64,000 nucleotides of DNA from an uncultured Steroidobacter sp. (GTDB taxonomy: Bacteria > Pseudomonadota > Gammaproteobacteria > Steroidobacterales > Steroidobacteraceae). The position numbers and the translations under genes were made by a program. Positions 44,185 to 52,285 of this stretch are shown here, in pieces (the stretch's first letter is position 1; the number at the start of each line of letters is the position of its first letter). The stretch covers positions 124,001 to 188,000 of the forward strand of contig CALLKK010000008.1 of the NCBI GenBank assembly GCA_938008435.1, written 5' to 3'. The notes below the pieces were generated by a model. The model had not been told where the DNA came from. It saw only the letters and a list, made by a program, of their open reading frames with translations, and searched no databases.

Positions 44185-44820
44185 ATGGCCAAAGCAGTGG
44201 ATAAGGCATACCAGACCGTGCGTGACCGCATCGTCCGCGGTATTTATCCGGCGGCGTCGCGCATCACCGAGCAAGAAGTCGCGGCTGCCGCGGGCGTGAG
44301 CCGTACGCCGGTACGCGAGGCCTTGCGCAGATTGCATGCCGAAGGGCTGCTCGAGTTCATTCCTCATCAAGGCGCAATCGTGGCGGAGTGGACCAGCGCG
44401 GATCGCGAGGACGTGTTCGAGCTGCGTGCGCTGCTCGAATCTTACGGCGCAGCCCGCGCCGCAAGGCGCATGACGCCGGAAGGCATCGCGGAGCTGCGCC
44501 AGCTCGCGGAGGAGCAGTATCACGAGACGTTGAGCAAGCGTGAAGGCTATCTCGAGCGCATCGGCGATCTGAACAGCCGCTTTCATCGCCGCATTCACGA
44601 GTTCGCGGGCAGCGCTCGCCTGGTGACGGCGCTGGCCTCGCTCATCGAAGCGCCGCTCATGATGAAGACATTCCTGACCTATCAGGACGAGGATCTGATT
44701 CGCAGCGCGTCGCATCATCTCGAGATCGTGCGGGCGCTCGAAGCGCGCGACGGCGATTGGAGCGCCGCACTTATGCGCTCTCACATCCTGGGAGCACGCG
44801 GCGCGATGCGCCAGCTCTGA
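44185..44820 (+). CDS. GntR-family (FadR/FCD) transcriptional regulator
   Basis: The N-terminal winged helix (about 5-70) contains YQTVRDRIVRGIYPAASRITEQEVAAAAGVSRTPVREALRRLHAEGLLE in consecutive blocks. The C-terminal FCD ligand domain (about 75-205) has the metal-binding Asp/His pattern (LNSRFHRRIHEFAG, SASHHLEIVRAL). Proteins of this group sense small organic acids or acyl compounds. Neighbours suggest control of HMG-CoA lyase or its own gene, but nothing in the sequence proves it. The ATG at 44185 follows GAAAGGG at a good distance. It has 211 residues. Confidence 0.93.
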   Translation: MAKAVDKAYQTVRDRIVRGIYPAASRITEQEVAAAAGVSRTPVREALRRLHAEGLLEFIPHQGAIVAEWTSADREDVFELRALLESYGAARAARRMTPEGIAELRQLAEEQYHETLSKREGYLERIGDLNSRFHRRIHEFAGSARLVTALASLIEAPLMMKTFLTYQDEDLIRSASHHLEIVRALEARDGDWSAALMRSHILGARGAMRQL

Positions 44821-44825
44821 CGATT

Positions 44826-44856
44826 CGGCGGGCGAGGCGCAACGTCTCGCCCGCTG
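44826..44856 (+). terminator. GC-rich hairpin after the GntR gene
   Basis: GCGGGCGAG (44828-44836) pairs perfectly with CTCGCCCGC (44846-44854), extended by a G-T and a C-G pair, around a 9-base loop. It starts six bases after the stop codon. No T tract follows. Confidence 0.5.
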
Positions 44857-44939
44857 CGTTCCACGGTTGACAGCTCACCCCCGACGGCAGGACGCTTCCG
44901 GCGCAACTCGCCTCGAGTCAACTTCGCGGAGTTTAAGCC

Positions 44940-45422
44940 ATGTCGATCAAAGTCGGGGACAGAATGCCCAACGGGACGCTCACGCTCGCCACCAAAGACG
45001 GCCCTCGTAAGGTGAGCGCCGACGAATTCTTCCGAGGCAAGAAAGTCGTGCTGTTCTCGGTGCCCGGTGCGTTTACGCCGACGTGCGACGCACGGCACTT
45101 GCCCGGGTTCGTCGAGCGTGCCGATGAGATCCGCAGCAAGGGTGTCGATACGATCGCGTGTCTGGCGGTCAACGATGCCTTCGTGATGCAGGCGTGGGGT
45201 CAGGCGCACGGTTGCGAGGGCAAGGTTCAGATGCTGGCGGACGGCAACGCCGAGTACACGAAAGCGCTCGGGCTCGAGATGGACGCCACCGCGTTCGGGA
45301 TGGGCATTCGCGGTCAACGCTTCGCGCTCATCGTCGAGGACGGCGTCGTCAAGAGCGTCAACGTGGAGCAGAACGGCGAATTCAAAGTGTCGAGCGCAGA
45401 GAGCGTGCTCGAGCAGCTTTAA
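44940..45422 (+). CDS. Prx5-type peroxiredoxin
   Basis: A thioredoxin-fold peroxidase of the Prx5/AhpE-like redoxin group. The peroxidatic cysteine C49 is in VPGAFTPTCDARHLPGF. Other cysteines (DTIACLAV, AHGCEG) could resolve it or take glutathione/glutaredoxin. The 160 residues match single-domain hybrid Prx5 without a fused glutaredoxin. A ribosome site (GCGGAG) lies just upstream, and a TTGACA at 44867 may belong to its promoter. It is convergent with etfA, with a long hairpin between them. Confidence 0.93.
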   Translation: MSIKVGDRMPNGTLTLATKDGPRKVSADEFFRGKKVVLFSVPGAFTPTCDARHLPGFVERADEIRSKGVDTIACLAVNDAFVMQAWGQAHGCEGKVQMLADGNAEYTKALGLEMDATAFGMGIRGQRFALIVEDGVVKSVNVEQNGEFKVSSAESVLEQL

Positions 45423-45446
45423 CGCCGCGCAGGCGTGCGCAGAAGA

Positions 45447-45486
45447 GACGAGGCGAGCAAAGCAATGCTTACTTGCCCGCCTCGTC
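45447..45486. terminator. Long bidirectional hairpin between prx and etfA
   Basis: GACGAGGCG (45447-45455) pairs perfectly with CGCCTCGTC (45478-45486). After a one-base mismatch, GCAA (45457-45460) pairs with TTGC (45473-45476). It lies in the 94-base gap between convergent genes, a classic place for a two-way terminator, though without long T runs. Confidence 0.65.
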
Positions 45487-45516
45487 GTCGAATCGATCGG
45501 GAAAACGTTCGAACGT

Positions 45517-46458
45517 CTATCCCAGCTGCCGTTCGAGCTCCGGCAGCACCTCGAACAGATCGCCGACGAGCCCGATATCCGCAACCTCGAAGATCGGCGC
45601 TTCAGGATCCTTGTTGATCGCAACGATCGTGCGCGCGTCCTTGATGCCCGTCAGGTGCTGGATCGCGCCGGAAATGCCGACGGCAATGTAGAGCTCGGGC
45701 GCGATGATCTTGCCGGTCTGACCGACCTGCAGATCGTTCGGCGCATAGCCCGCATCGACGGCCGCGCGCGATGCGCCGACCGCGGCACCGAGCTTGTCGG
45801 CCAGACTGTAGATGAGCTTGAAGCCTTCTTCGCTGCCGAGCGCACGTCCGCCCGAGACGACGCGTGCGGCGGTCTGCAGATCGGGACGGCCCGTCGCTGC
45901 AGCCGAGCGCTCGACGAAGCGCGTGTGAGTCGGCAGCTCCACGTTGAGCTGCACGGCTTGGATCTCGGCGTTGCCGCCGTTCGGCGCCGCCTGGAACGAC
46001 GCCGTGCGCACCGTTGCCACGAGCTTGCGGTCGCTCGGTGCTTCGACCGTGATGATCGCGTTGCCCGCATAGATCGGGCGGCGGAAACGATACGGTCTCT
46101 CGACGGTCATGATGTCGCTCAGCTGTCCGACGCCGAGCAGCGCCGCGACGCGCGGCATCAAGTCCTTGCCGAACGTCGTCGAGGGCGCGAGCAGGTGCGT
46201 GTAGTCGCCCGCGAGCGCGACGATCTGCGGCGCAAGCACCGCAGCGAGCGGCTCGGCGTTCGCCGCATGCTCGACCTTCAGAACACGGGCGACGCCTTCG
46301 AGCTGCGCAGCCTGAGAGGCGACTTCGCTCGCGTCCGCCGCCAAGACGGCGACGTGGATTTCAGCGCCTTCGATGGCGCGCGCGCAGCTCACGCACTTCG
46401 CGGTGGCCGGATTGAGCTTGCCGCCGGCATGCTCGGCGATCACGAGTACCTTCGTCAT
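45517..46458 (-). CDS. etfA: Electron transfer flavoprotein subunit alpha
   Basis: EtfA binds FAD and carries electrons from acyl-CoA and other dehydrogenases to ETF-ubiquinone oxidoreductase. The C-terminal FAD domain has SGGRALGSEEGFKLI, VGASRAAVDAGYAPND, QVGQTGKIIAPELYIAVGISG and AINKDPEAPIFEVADIG, all conserved. Its 313 residues are normal. The ATG overlaps the etfB stop by four bases, so the two subunits are translationally coupled. Confidence 0.97.
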   Translation of the reverse strand: MTKVLVIAEHAGGKLNPATAKCVSCARAIEGAEIHVAVLAADASEVASQAAQLEGVARVLKVEHAANAEPLAAVLAPQIVALAGDYTHLLAPSTTFGKDLMPRVAALLGVGQLSDIMTVERPYRFRRPIYAGNAIITVEAPSDRKLVATVRTASFQAAPNGGNAEIQAVQLNVELPTHTRFVERSAAATGRPDLQTAARVVSGGRALGSEEGFKLIYSLADKLGAAVGASRAAVDAGYAPNDLQVGQTGKIIAPELYIAVGISGAIQHLTGIKDARTIVAINKDPEAPIFEVADIGLVGDLFEVLPELERQLG

Positions 46459-47207
46459 TGAATCAAACCCTTCTGCTTGAGCGTTGCCACGAGCTCGCCG
46501 ACATCCTTGACCATGATGCCTTTCTGACGCGGCGGCGGCGGGGCGTAGTGGGTGACCTTGAACTGCGGCGTGGCATCGACGCCGAGGTCGCCGAGCGTCA
46601 GCGTATCGAGCGGCTTCTTCTTCGCCTTCATGATCTCGGGCAGCTTGACGTAGCGCGGCTCGTTCAAGCGCAGATCCGTCGTGATCACGGCGGGCAGGTC
46701 GATCTCGATGGTCTCGAGACCTGCGTCGACTTCACGCGTGACGCGCGCGGTGGCGCCCGCGAGCTCGACCTTCGAGGCGAACGTCGCCTGCGGACGGTTC
46801 CACAACGCAGCCAGCATCTGACCGGTCTGGTTGTTGTCGTCGTCGATGCCTTGCTTGCCGAGCAGCACGATCTGCGGCTGCTCGCGCTCGATGAGCTTCA
46901 GGAACACGCGCGCAGCGGCGAGCGGCTCGAGCGGCGCGTCCGCTTGCACGAGGATCGCCCGATCGGCGCCCATCGCAAGGCCGGTGCGCAGCTGCTGCTG
47001 GGCGTCGGCGGGACCGATGCTCGCAACGACCACTTCCGTGGCGCCGCCTTTCTCTTTGATGCGCAACGCCTCCTCGAGGGCGATCTCGTCGAAGGGGTTG
47101 ATGCTCATCTTGACGCCATCGGTCACGACGCCGCTGCCGTCCGGTTTGACGCGCACGCGCACGTTGTAGTCGATGACCCTTTTGAGACCTACGAGGATCT
47201 TGCTCAC
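46455..47207 (-). CDS. etfB: Electron transfer flavoprotein subunit beta
   Basis: EtfB is the AMP-binding partner of EtfA. The N-terminus KILVGLKRVIDYNVRVRV, the NPFDEIALEEALR motif and the beta-subunit signature region LPAVITTDLRLNEPRYVKLPEIMKAKKKP are clear. It has 250 residues. It is the first gene of etfBA and divergent from the racemase-like gene. The window encodes an acyl-CoA isomerase/hydratase but no acyl-CoA dehydrogenase, so its electron donors lie elsewhere. Confidence 0.97.
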   Translation of the reverse strand: MSKILVGLKRVIDYNVRVRVKPDGSGVVTDGVKMSINPFDEIALEEALRIKEKGGATEVVVASIGPADAQQQLRTGLAMGADRAILVQADAPLEPLAAARVFLKLIEREQPQIVLLGKQGIDDDNNQTGQMLAALWNRPQATFASKVELAGATARVTREVDAGLETIEIDLPAVITTDLRLNEPRYVKLPEIMKAKKKPLDTLTLGDLGVDATPQFKVTHYAPPPPRQKGIMVKDVGELVATLKQKGLIQ

Positions 47208-47309
47208 GAAAGACTCCGATGGGGCTCGTCCTGCAAAGGGCGCACATTGTACGGGAAGCGGCCGGACGATGGCGGATTAGGGCTGACCGCGGGGGCGGGG
47301 GCGACGGCC

Positions 47310-47318
47310 TGCTAGACT
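47310..47318 (+). promoter_or_regulatory. Extended -10 promoter for the racemase-family gene
   Basis: TGCTAGACT gives a TGn extension and a TAGACT -10 hexamer. It ends 34 bases before the ATG at 47353. No convincing -35 is seen. Confidence 0.4.
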
Positions 47319-47352
47319 AGGCGGCCTCTTGTTCACGTGACCGCTTGGAAAA

Positions 47353-48099
47353 ATGCCCGACGCGCTTGGATTTCGCCTCAAGCTCGGCGTCGTGACGCCA
47401 GCGACGAATACGATCGTGCAGCCGGAGCTCGACGCGATGCGTCCGCGCGGCATCACCAACCAGGTCTTCCGCGTCGTGATTCCGGACACGCCGGTCGACA
47501 CGGAGCAGGAATTCGCGGCGATGATGGCGGCGGTGCGCACTTCGATCGAGACGGCCGTCGATTCGGCCGTGGCGTGCGCCCCGTCGGCCGTCATCATGGC
47601 GATGTCCGCGGAGACGTTCTGGGAAGGCTCGCTCGATCCGGCCGGCGTGCAGAGCCATCTCGAAGCGCGCGCCGGGACACGGGTCATTCTCGGCATTCAC
47701 GCCTGCCGGGCGGCGATCGAGCGCTATGGCGGCGTGCGGCGCATCGCGCTCATCACGCCGTACATGCCCTCGGGCGATGCGCAGGTGCGCCGGGCCTTTA
47801 CGGACATGGGCTATGAGGTCGTGAACCTCCTTGGCCTGAAGTCGAACAGTCCGCTGCTCATGGCGCACGAGTCGCCCGAGCGCCTGCGCCGGGCGGTGCG
47901 CGAAGTCGACGACCCGAGCGTCGAGCTCATCCTGCAGGTGGGAACGAACCTCGCTTTTGCCCGCATCGCCGGGGAGGCGGAGCAATGGCTCGGCAAGCCG
48001 GTCCTCGCGGTCAACACGTGCACGTACTGGCATGCGCTGCGCAGCAGCGGCATCGACGACAAGATCGACGGGTTCGGGTCGTTGTTGCTGGAGCATTGA
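47353..48099 (+). CDS. Asp/Glu racemase superfamily enzyme (maleate isomerase / arylmalonate decarboxylase-like)
   Basis: The sequence has the family start LGVVTPATNTIVQPEL. It also has the second active-site loop with its cysteine, AVNTCTYWHALR (C223). The first loop reads MAMSAETFW, with Ser85 where two-cysteine maleate isomerases and racemases carry Cys. One-cysteine members include arylmalonate decarboxylase, so a decarboxylase or unknown isomerase activity is possible. It has 248 residues. The neighbours (etfBA and alaA) do not point to a specific substrate, so the reaction is unassigned. Confidence 0.78.
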   Translation: MPDALGFRLKLGVVTPATNTIVQPELDAMRPRGITNQVFRVVIPDTPVDTEQEFAAMMAAVRTSIETAVDSAVACAPSAVIMAMSAETFWEGSLDPAGVQSHLEARAGTRVILGIHACRAAIERYGGVRRIALITPYMPSGDAQVRRAFTDMGYEVVNLLGLKSNSPLLMAHESPERLRRAVREVDDPSVELILQVGTNLAFARIAGEAEQWLGKPVLAVNTCTYWHALRSSGIDDKIDGFGSLLLEH

Positions 48100-48211
48100 G
48101 TACGGCGCGGCAGCCCGTGTAACGATGGCTTCGCGTGATGTCTGTATCGTTTTCCCGGTCCGGCATTCTGTTATCTTTCCGAACATTGGCCCTTAACCAG
48201 TAGCCCCTACC

Positions 48212-49492
48212 ATGCGTCCGATTCGTCCCAGTGCCGGTCTTGCCAACGTCCGATATGAGATTCGCGGCGAGCTGGCCCGGCGCGCCCACGAGATGGAGCG
48301 CATGGGTTACGACATCGTGGCGCTCAACATCGGCAACCCGGGGCTATTCGGCTTCCGTACGCCGGAGACCATGCGGCTGGCGATGATCGAGAACCTGCGC
48401 TCGAGCGAGGCCTACTGCCACCAGAAGGGCATCTTCCCGGCGCGCGAGGCGGTCGTCATGCAGCAGCAAAGCCGCGGCGTGCGCGGCGTGACCGCCGAGG
48501 AAGTCTTCATGGGCAACGGCGTGAGCGAGCTCATCGACCTCGTCTTGCGCGCGCTCTTGTCCACCGACGACGAAGTGTTGGTGCCGAGCCCGGATTACCC
48601 GCTCTGGACCGCGGCCGTGAACCTGAATCGCGGACGCGCCGTTCACTACCCGTGCCGGCGGGAGAACAACTTCGAGCCGGACCCGGACGAGATCGAAGCG
48701 CTCATCACTTCGCGCACGCGCGCGATCGTCGTCATCAATCCGAACAACCCGACGGGCGCGGTGTATTCGCGCGAGACACTGGAAGCGATCGCGCGCATCG
48801 CCGAGAAGCATCATCTCGTCGTCTTCAGCGACGAGATCTACGATCAGATCCTCTACGACGGCGCCGAGTTCGTGCCGATGGCGACGCTCGTGCACGGCAC
48901 CCTGTGCGCGACGTTGTCGGGCCTCTCCAAGGTCTATCGCGCCTGTGGCTATCGCGTCGGCTGGGTCGTCTTCTCGGGCGAGATCGAGCCGGCGCGCGAG
49001 TACTTGAACGCGGTCGACAAGCTTTCCTCGCTGCGCCTGTGCAGCAATGTGCCGGGTCAATGGGCCGTGCAGACGGCGCTCGGCGGCTACCAGAGCATCG
49101 TCGAGCTGACGCGGCCGGGCGGACGGCTCTATCAGTCGCGCCAGGCGATCATCGACGGCGTCGCGCGCAGCAAGTATCTCGAGCTCTGCGCGCCGCGCGG
49201 CGCGATCTATGCGTTCGTCGGCGTCAAGCCCGGTGTCCTGCCGAGCTTCGACGATCAGCAGTTCGCGATGGATCTGCTCGAGCACAAGCATGTCCTGGTC
49301 GCGCCGGGCACGAGCTTCAACGCACCCTACAAGACGCACTTCCGCATCACGAACTTGCCCACCGCCGAGGTGCTCGAGGATGTCTTCCAGCGCATGGAAG
49401 ACCTGCTCGACACGTATGCCTCGGGCAGCACGCCCGTGTCGCGCACCGCGCCGGCGCTCAAGGTGGTGAAGGGCAAGACGTCGGGCGCCTGA
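48212..49492 (+). CDS. alaA: AlaA-type PLP aminotransferase
   Basis: A class I aminotransferase that in E. coli makes alanine from pyruvate and glutamate. Near-identical family blocks are LNIGNPGLFGF, MGNGVSELIDL, PSPDYPLWTAAVNL, INPNNPTGAVYS, FSDEIYDQILYD and LSGLSKVYRACGYRVGW, with PLP lysine K240. The 426 residues include a C-terminal tail about 20 residues longer than E. coli AlaA. The gap before it (48100-48211) contains T-rich segments but no clear promoter. Confidence 0.93.
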   Translation: MRPIRPSAGLANVRYEIRGELARRAHEMERMGYDIVALNIGNPGLFGFRTPETMRLAMIENLRSSEAYCHQKGIFPAREAVVMQQQSRGVRGVTAEEVFMGNGVSELIDLVLRALLSTDDEVLVPSPDYPLWTAAVNLNRGRAVHYPCRRENNFEPDPDEIEALITSRTRAIVVINPNNPTGAVYSRETLEAIARIAEKHHLVVFSDEIYDQILYDGAEFVPMATLVHGTLCATLSGLSKVYRACGYRVGWVVFSGEIEPAREYLNAVDKLSSLRLCSNVPGQWAVQTALGGYQSIVELTRPGGRLYQSRQAIIDGVARSKYLELCAPRGAIYAFVGVKPGVLPSFDDQQFAMDLLEHKHVLVAPGTSFNAPYKTHFRITNLPTAEVLEDVFQRMEDLLDTYASGSTPVSRTAPALKVVKGKTSGA

Positions 49493-49606
49493 TCGCGGCG
49501 CTGCGCGGGACGAAAGCGACGAAATGGCAAGGTCGGCGCGGGGCTTGCGTTCCGCGCGCCGATCGCCTACATCACGCGCATCGCCCATATTCATTCGTCA
49601 CGTTCC

Positions 49607-52285
49607 TTGCAGCTTTCTCTGCCGCTCTCCGAAGGATCCGCTGAGCCGATCGTGCTGACGGCGAGCCGTCGGCTCGCGCATGCGCTGCGGCTGAGTTACG
49701 CCGCGCAGGCGCAAGCGCGGGGGCTCACGGTCTGGCGCACGCCGCAGATCCTGCCTTGGACGACGTGGTTGCGCGCTCAATGGGTCGAAGCGCGCGCGAG
49801 AGAGAACCCGCCAGATGCGCGCCGCCTGTTGACGAGTGCGCAAGCGCGCGTGCTCTGGGAACGAGTCTTGAGCGAAAGCCGGCTCACCGAAGAGCTCCTC
49901 AACGCCTCGGACGCGGCGCGCGTCGCGGCACGCAGCTGGCAACGGCTCAACGAGTATCTGATCGACCGCGAGGCCTTGCGCAGCTTCGATTCGCTCGAAG
50001 CGCGGGCGCTCTACGAATGGTCGCGCGCCTTCGAGCGGCGGCTCGATACGCTCGGCGCGATCGAAGAGTCGCAGCTTGCGGCATGGGCCTGGAACACGCA
50101 CCTGACGCCCACGCAGCCGCTCGTGTTCGCCGGGTTCGACGTTTTCACGCCGAGCGTCGCGCGACTCATCGAGCGTTGGCGCGAACAAGGCTGCGTCAAG
50201 CTCGATGACAGGACCAGTGCGCGCGGCGACGTTCGCGTCGTCGGCCTGCTCGATCGCGACGCGGAGATCGAGACGGCGGCGCGCTGGGCGCGCGCCCAGA
50301 TCGAAGCGGGCGCTCGCAAGGTCGCGATCGTCGTCGATTCGTTGCAGACGCGCAGCGAAGAAGTACGCCGCAGCCTCGAAGAAATTCTGGTGCCCGCCGC
50401 GCGCGATCTCGCCTCGGGCATGGATCCGATGCATGCGCCTTTCGTCGTCGCGGCACCGCAGCCGCTGGCGCGCTATCCGCTGGTCGATGCGGCGCTGTTG
50501 ATCCTGCGCCTGCTCTCGGGCGAGGCCGACAGCGAGCTGGTCGGGCGTCTGTTGCGTTCGCCGTTCTTGGTGGCATCGCAGAGCGAGCGCGATGCGCGTG
50601 CGCTGGCGGATGCACGTTTGCGGCGCGAGCAACGCGCCCGTTGGAGTGCGTACGAGCTTGAGCGTTTCGCCGCGCTCTGCGCCTGCAAGGCATTGTCGCT
50701 CGCGGCACGTGAGGCGGCGACGCTGCATCGCGCGTTGCCGCACCGTGCGCTGCCGAGCGTCTGGGCCGAGCGTTTCCACGCGCTGCTCGCGGCTTTCGGT
50801 TGGCCCGGTGAGCGCACGCGCACGAGCGTCGAGCAGCAGACGATGGTCAAGTTTCAAGCGGCGCTCACCGAGCTCGGCAGCCTCGACGGATTGGCGGGAC
50901 CGCTCACTTTCGACCAGGCGTGCAGCGAGCTCGCGCGGCTCGTGACGGAAACGCCTTTCGAGCCCGAAACGCCGCCTGCGTTCGTCACCGTCATCGACGC
51001 AACGACGGTTGCCGGCATGGAGTTCGATTGTTTGTGGGTGGCCGGTCTCGATGCGACGCATTGGCCCGCGCCCGCCAATCCTGATCCGCTGATCCCGCTG
51101 CCATTGCAGCGGCGCGCCGGCGTGGCGGAGGCGACGGCGGCATCGAGCCTGCAGCTGAGCAAGCAAAAGCTCGAACGGCTGATGGGTAGTGCGCGTAACG
51201 TCGTGCTCAGCTGGCCGCAACGCGACGGCGATGCCGAGCTCGAGGCGAGCCCGCTCTTGCGCGGCTTGCCGCGCGCGACGAGCGCCGAGCTGCCGATGCC
51301 GTCGGCTCGCGATGTGCGTTCGCGTCTGTTCGAAGCGCGACCTGCGCTCGAAGTCTTGCGGGACGATCGTGCACCGACGCTTGCCGAAGCGCATACGCGC
51401 GGCGGCGCGCGCATTCTCGAGCTGCAGGCGCAGTGTCCATTCCGCGCGCAAGCCACGCTGCGACTCCATGCCGAGCCGCTCGAACGTCTAGGGCCGGGCT
51501 TCAATGCGCGTCTGCGCGGTACGTATCTGCATCGCGTGCTCGAAGCGCTCTGGGCCGAGCTGCGTGACCACGAGGGCCTGCACGCACATTCATCCCAGGC
51601 GCTGCGCGAAGTCGTGCAACGCATTGCCGAAAGGACGGCGAGCTCGACGCTCGTCGCAGACCTGCCGCAGCACGCACCGCTGATGCGACTCGAAGTGGAA
51701 AGCGTGGTCGAGCGCGTGTGCGCATTGCTCGAAATCGATCGTCAGCGACCGCCGTTCCGCGTGCGGCGTACCGAAGGCGAGGAGACGATCTCGATCGCGG
51801 GGCTCACAATTCGCTTGCAGCCGGACCGCATCGACGAGGTCGAAGGCGGCGTATTTCTCATCGATTACAAGCTCGGCGATGCACACACGCCGCGCAAATG
51901 GCTCGACAGCGCACCGGGACGTCCCGAGCAACCGCAGCTGCCGCTCTACGCGCTCGCGCTTGATACGCCAGTCGTGGGACTGGCGTTCGCCACGCTCGCA
52001 CCGGGAAGCATCGAGTATCGCGGCTGGCACAACGGCACTGCGATTGCGCCCGGCGTGCTGCAATTTCCCGGCAAGGTGCGGCGTGCGACGGTGCTGCCGC
52101 CCGACTGGGCGGCGCTGTTCGAACATTGGCGCGAGGTGCTGACGAATCTGGCCACTCAGTACGTGCAGGGTGAGGCTGCGGTCGATCCGCTGCGTAGCGC
52201 GTGCACCTACTGTCATCTGTCGACGTTCTGTCGCGTGCACGAGCGCGAGGCGCTCGATGACGACGAGGGCGAGCTGGATGAGTGA
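49607..52285 (+). CDS. AddB-like nuclease subunit with Fe-S cysteines and degenerate helicase domain
   Basis: An 892-residue protein resembling AddB/RexB of the AddAB helicase-nuclease that processes DNA double-strand breaks. The N-terminal helicase-like part has no Walker A lysine; the expected place reads LTASRRLAHALR. The C-terminal PD-(D/E)XK nuclease has D753-Y-K755 (VFLIDYKLGD), with an upstream Asp in LQPDRIDEV and Gln/Tyr in QPQLPLYALAL. Four cysteines, C610 (QAQCPFRA) and C866/C869/C875 (CTYCHLSTFC), have the AddB iron-staple spacing. The start is a TTG at 49607. It overlaps the AddA-like gene by eight bases. Confidence 0.85.
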   Translation: MQLSLPLSEGSAEPIVLTASRRLAHALRLSYAAQAQARGLTVWRTPQILPWTTWLRAQWVEARARENPPDARRLLTSAQARVLWERVLSESRLTEELLNASDAARVAARSWQRLNEYLIDREALRSFDSLEARALYEWSRAFERRLDTLGAIEESQLAAWAWNTHLTPTQPLVFAGFDVFTPSVARLIERWREQGCVKLDDRTSARGDVRVVGLLDRDAEIETAARWARAQIEAGARKVAIVVDSLQTRSEEVRRSLEEILVPAARDLASGMDPMHAPFVVAAPQPLARYPLVDAALLILRLLSGEADSELVGRLLRSPFLVASQSERDARALADARLRREQRARWSAYELERFAALCACKALSLAAREAATLHRALPHRALPSVWAERFHALLAAFGWPGERTRTSVEQQTMVKFQAALTELGSLDGLAGPLTFDQACSELARLVTETPFEPETPPAFVTVIDATTVAGMEFDCLWVAGLDATHWPAPANPDPLIPLPLQRRAGVAEATAASSLQLSKQKLERLMGSARNVVLSWPQRDGDAELEASPLLRGLPRATSAELPMPSARDVRSRLFEARPALEVLRDDRAPTLAEAHTRGGARILELQAQCPFRAQATLRLHAEPLERLGPGFNARLRGTYLHRVLEALWAELRDHEGLHAHSSQALREVVQRIAERTASSTLVADLPQHAPLMRLEVESVVERVCALLEIDRQRPPFRVRRTEGEETISIAGLTIRLQPDRIDEVEGGVFLIDYKLGDAHTPRKWLDSAPGRPEQPQLPLYALALDTPVVGLAFATLAPGSIEYRGWHNGTAIAPGVLQFPGKVRRATVLPPDWAALFEHWREVLTNLATQYVQGEAAVDPLRSACTYCHLSTFCRVHEREALDDDEGELDE

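Noticed and set aside
44867..44872. TTGACA as a full promoter for the peroxiredoxin gene
   Set aside because: No acceptable -10 lies 15-19 bases downstream, so only a half-site is present.
49598..51469. 623-codon antisense frame opposite the AddB-like gene
   Set aside because: Arg/Gln-rich shadow; the plus strand carries the nuclease and cysteine motifs.
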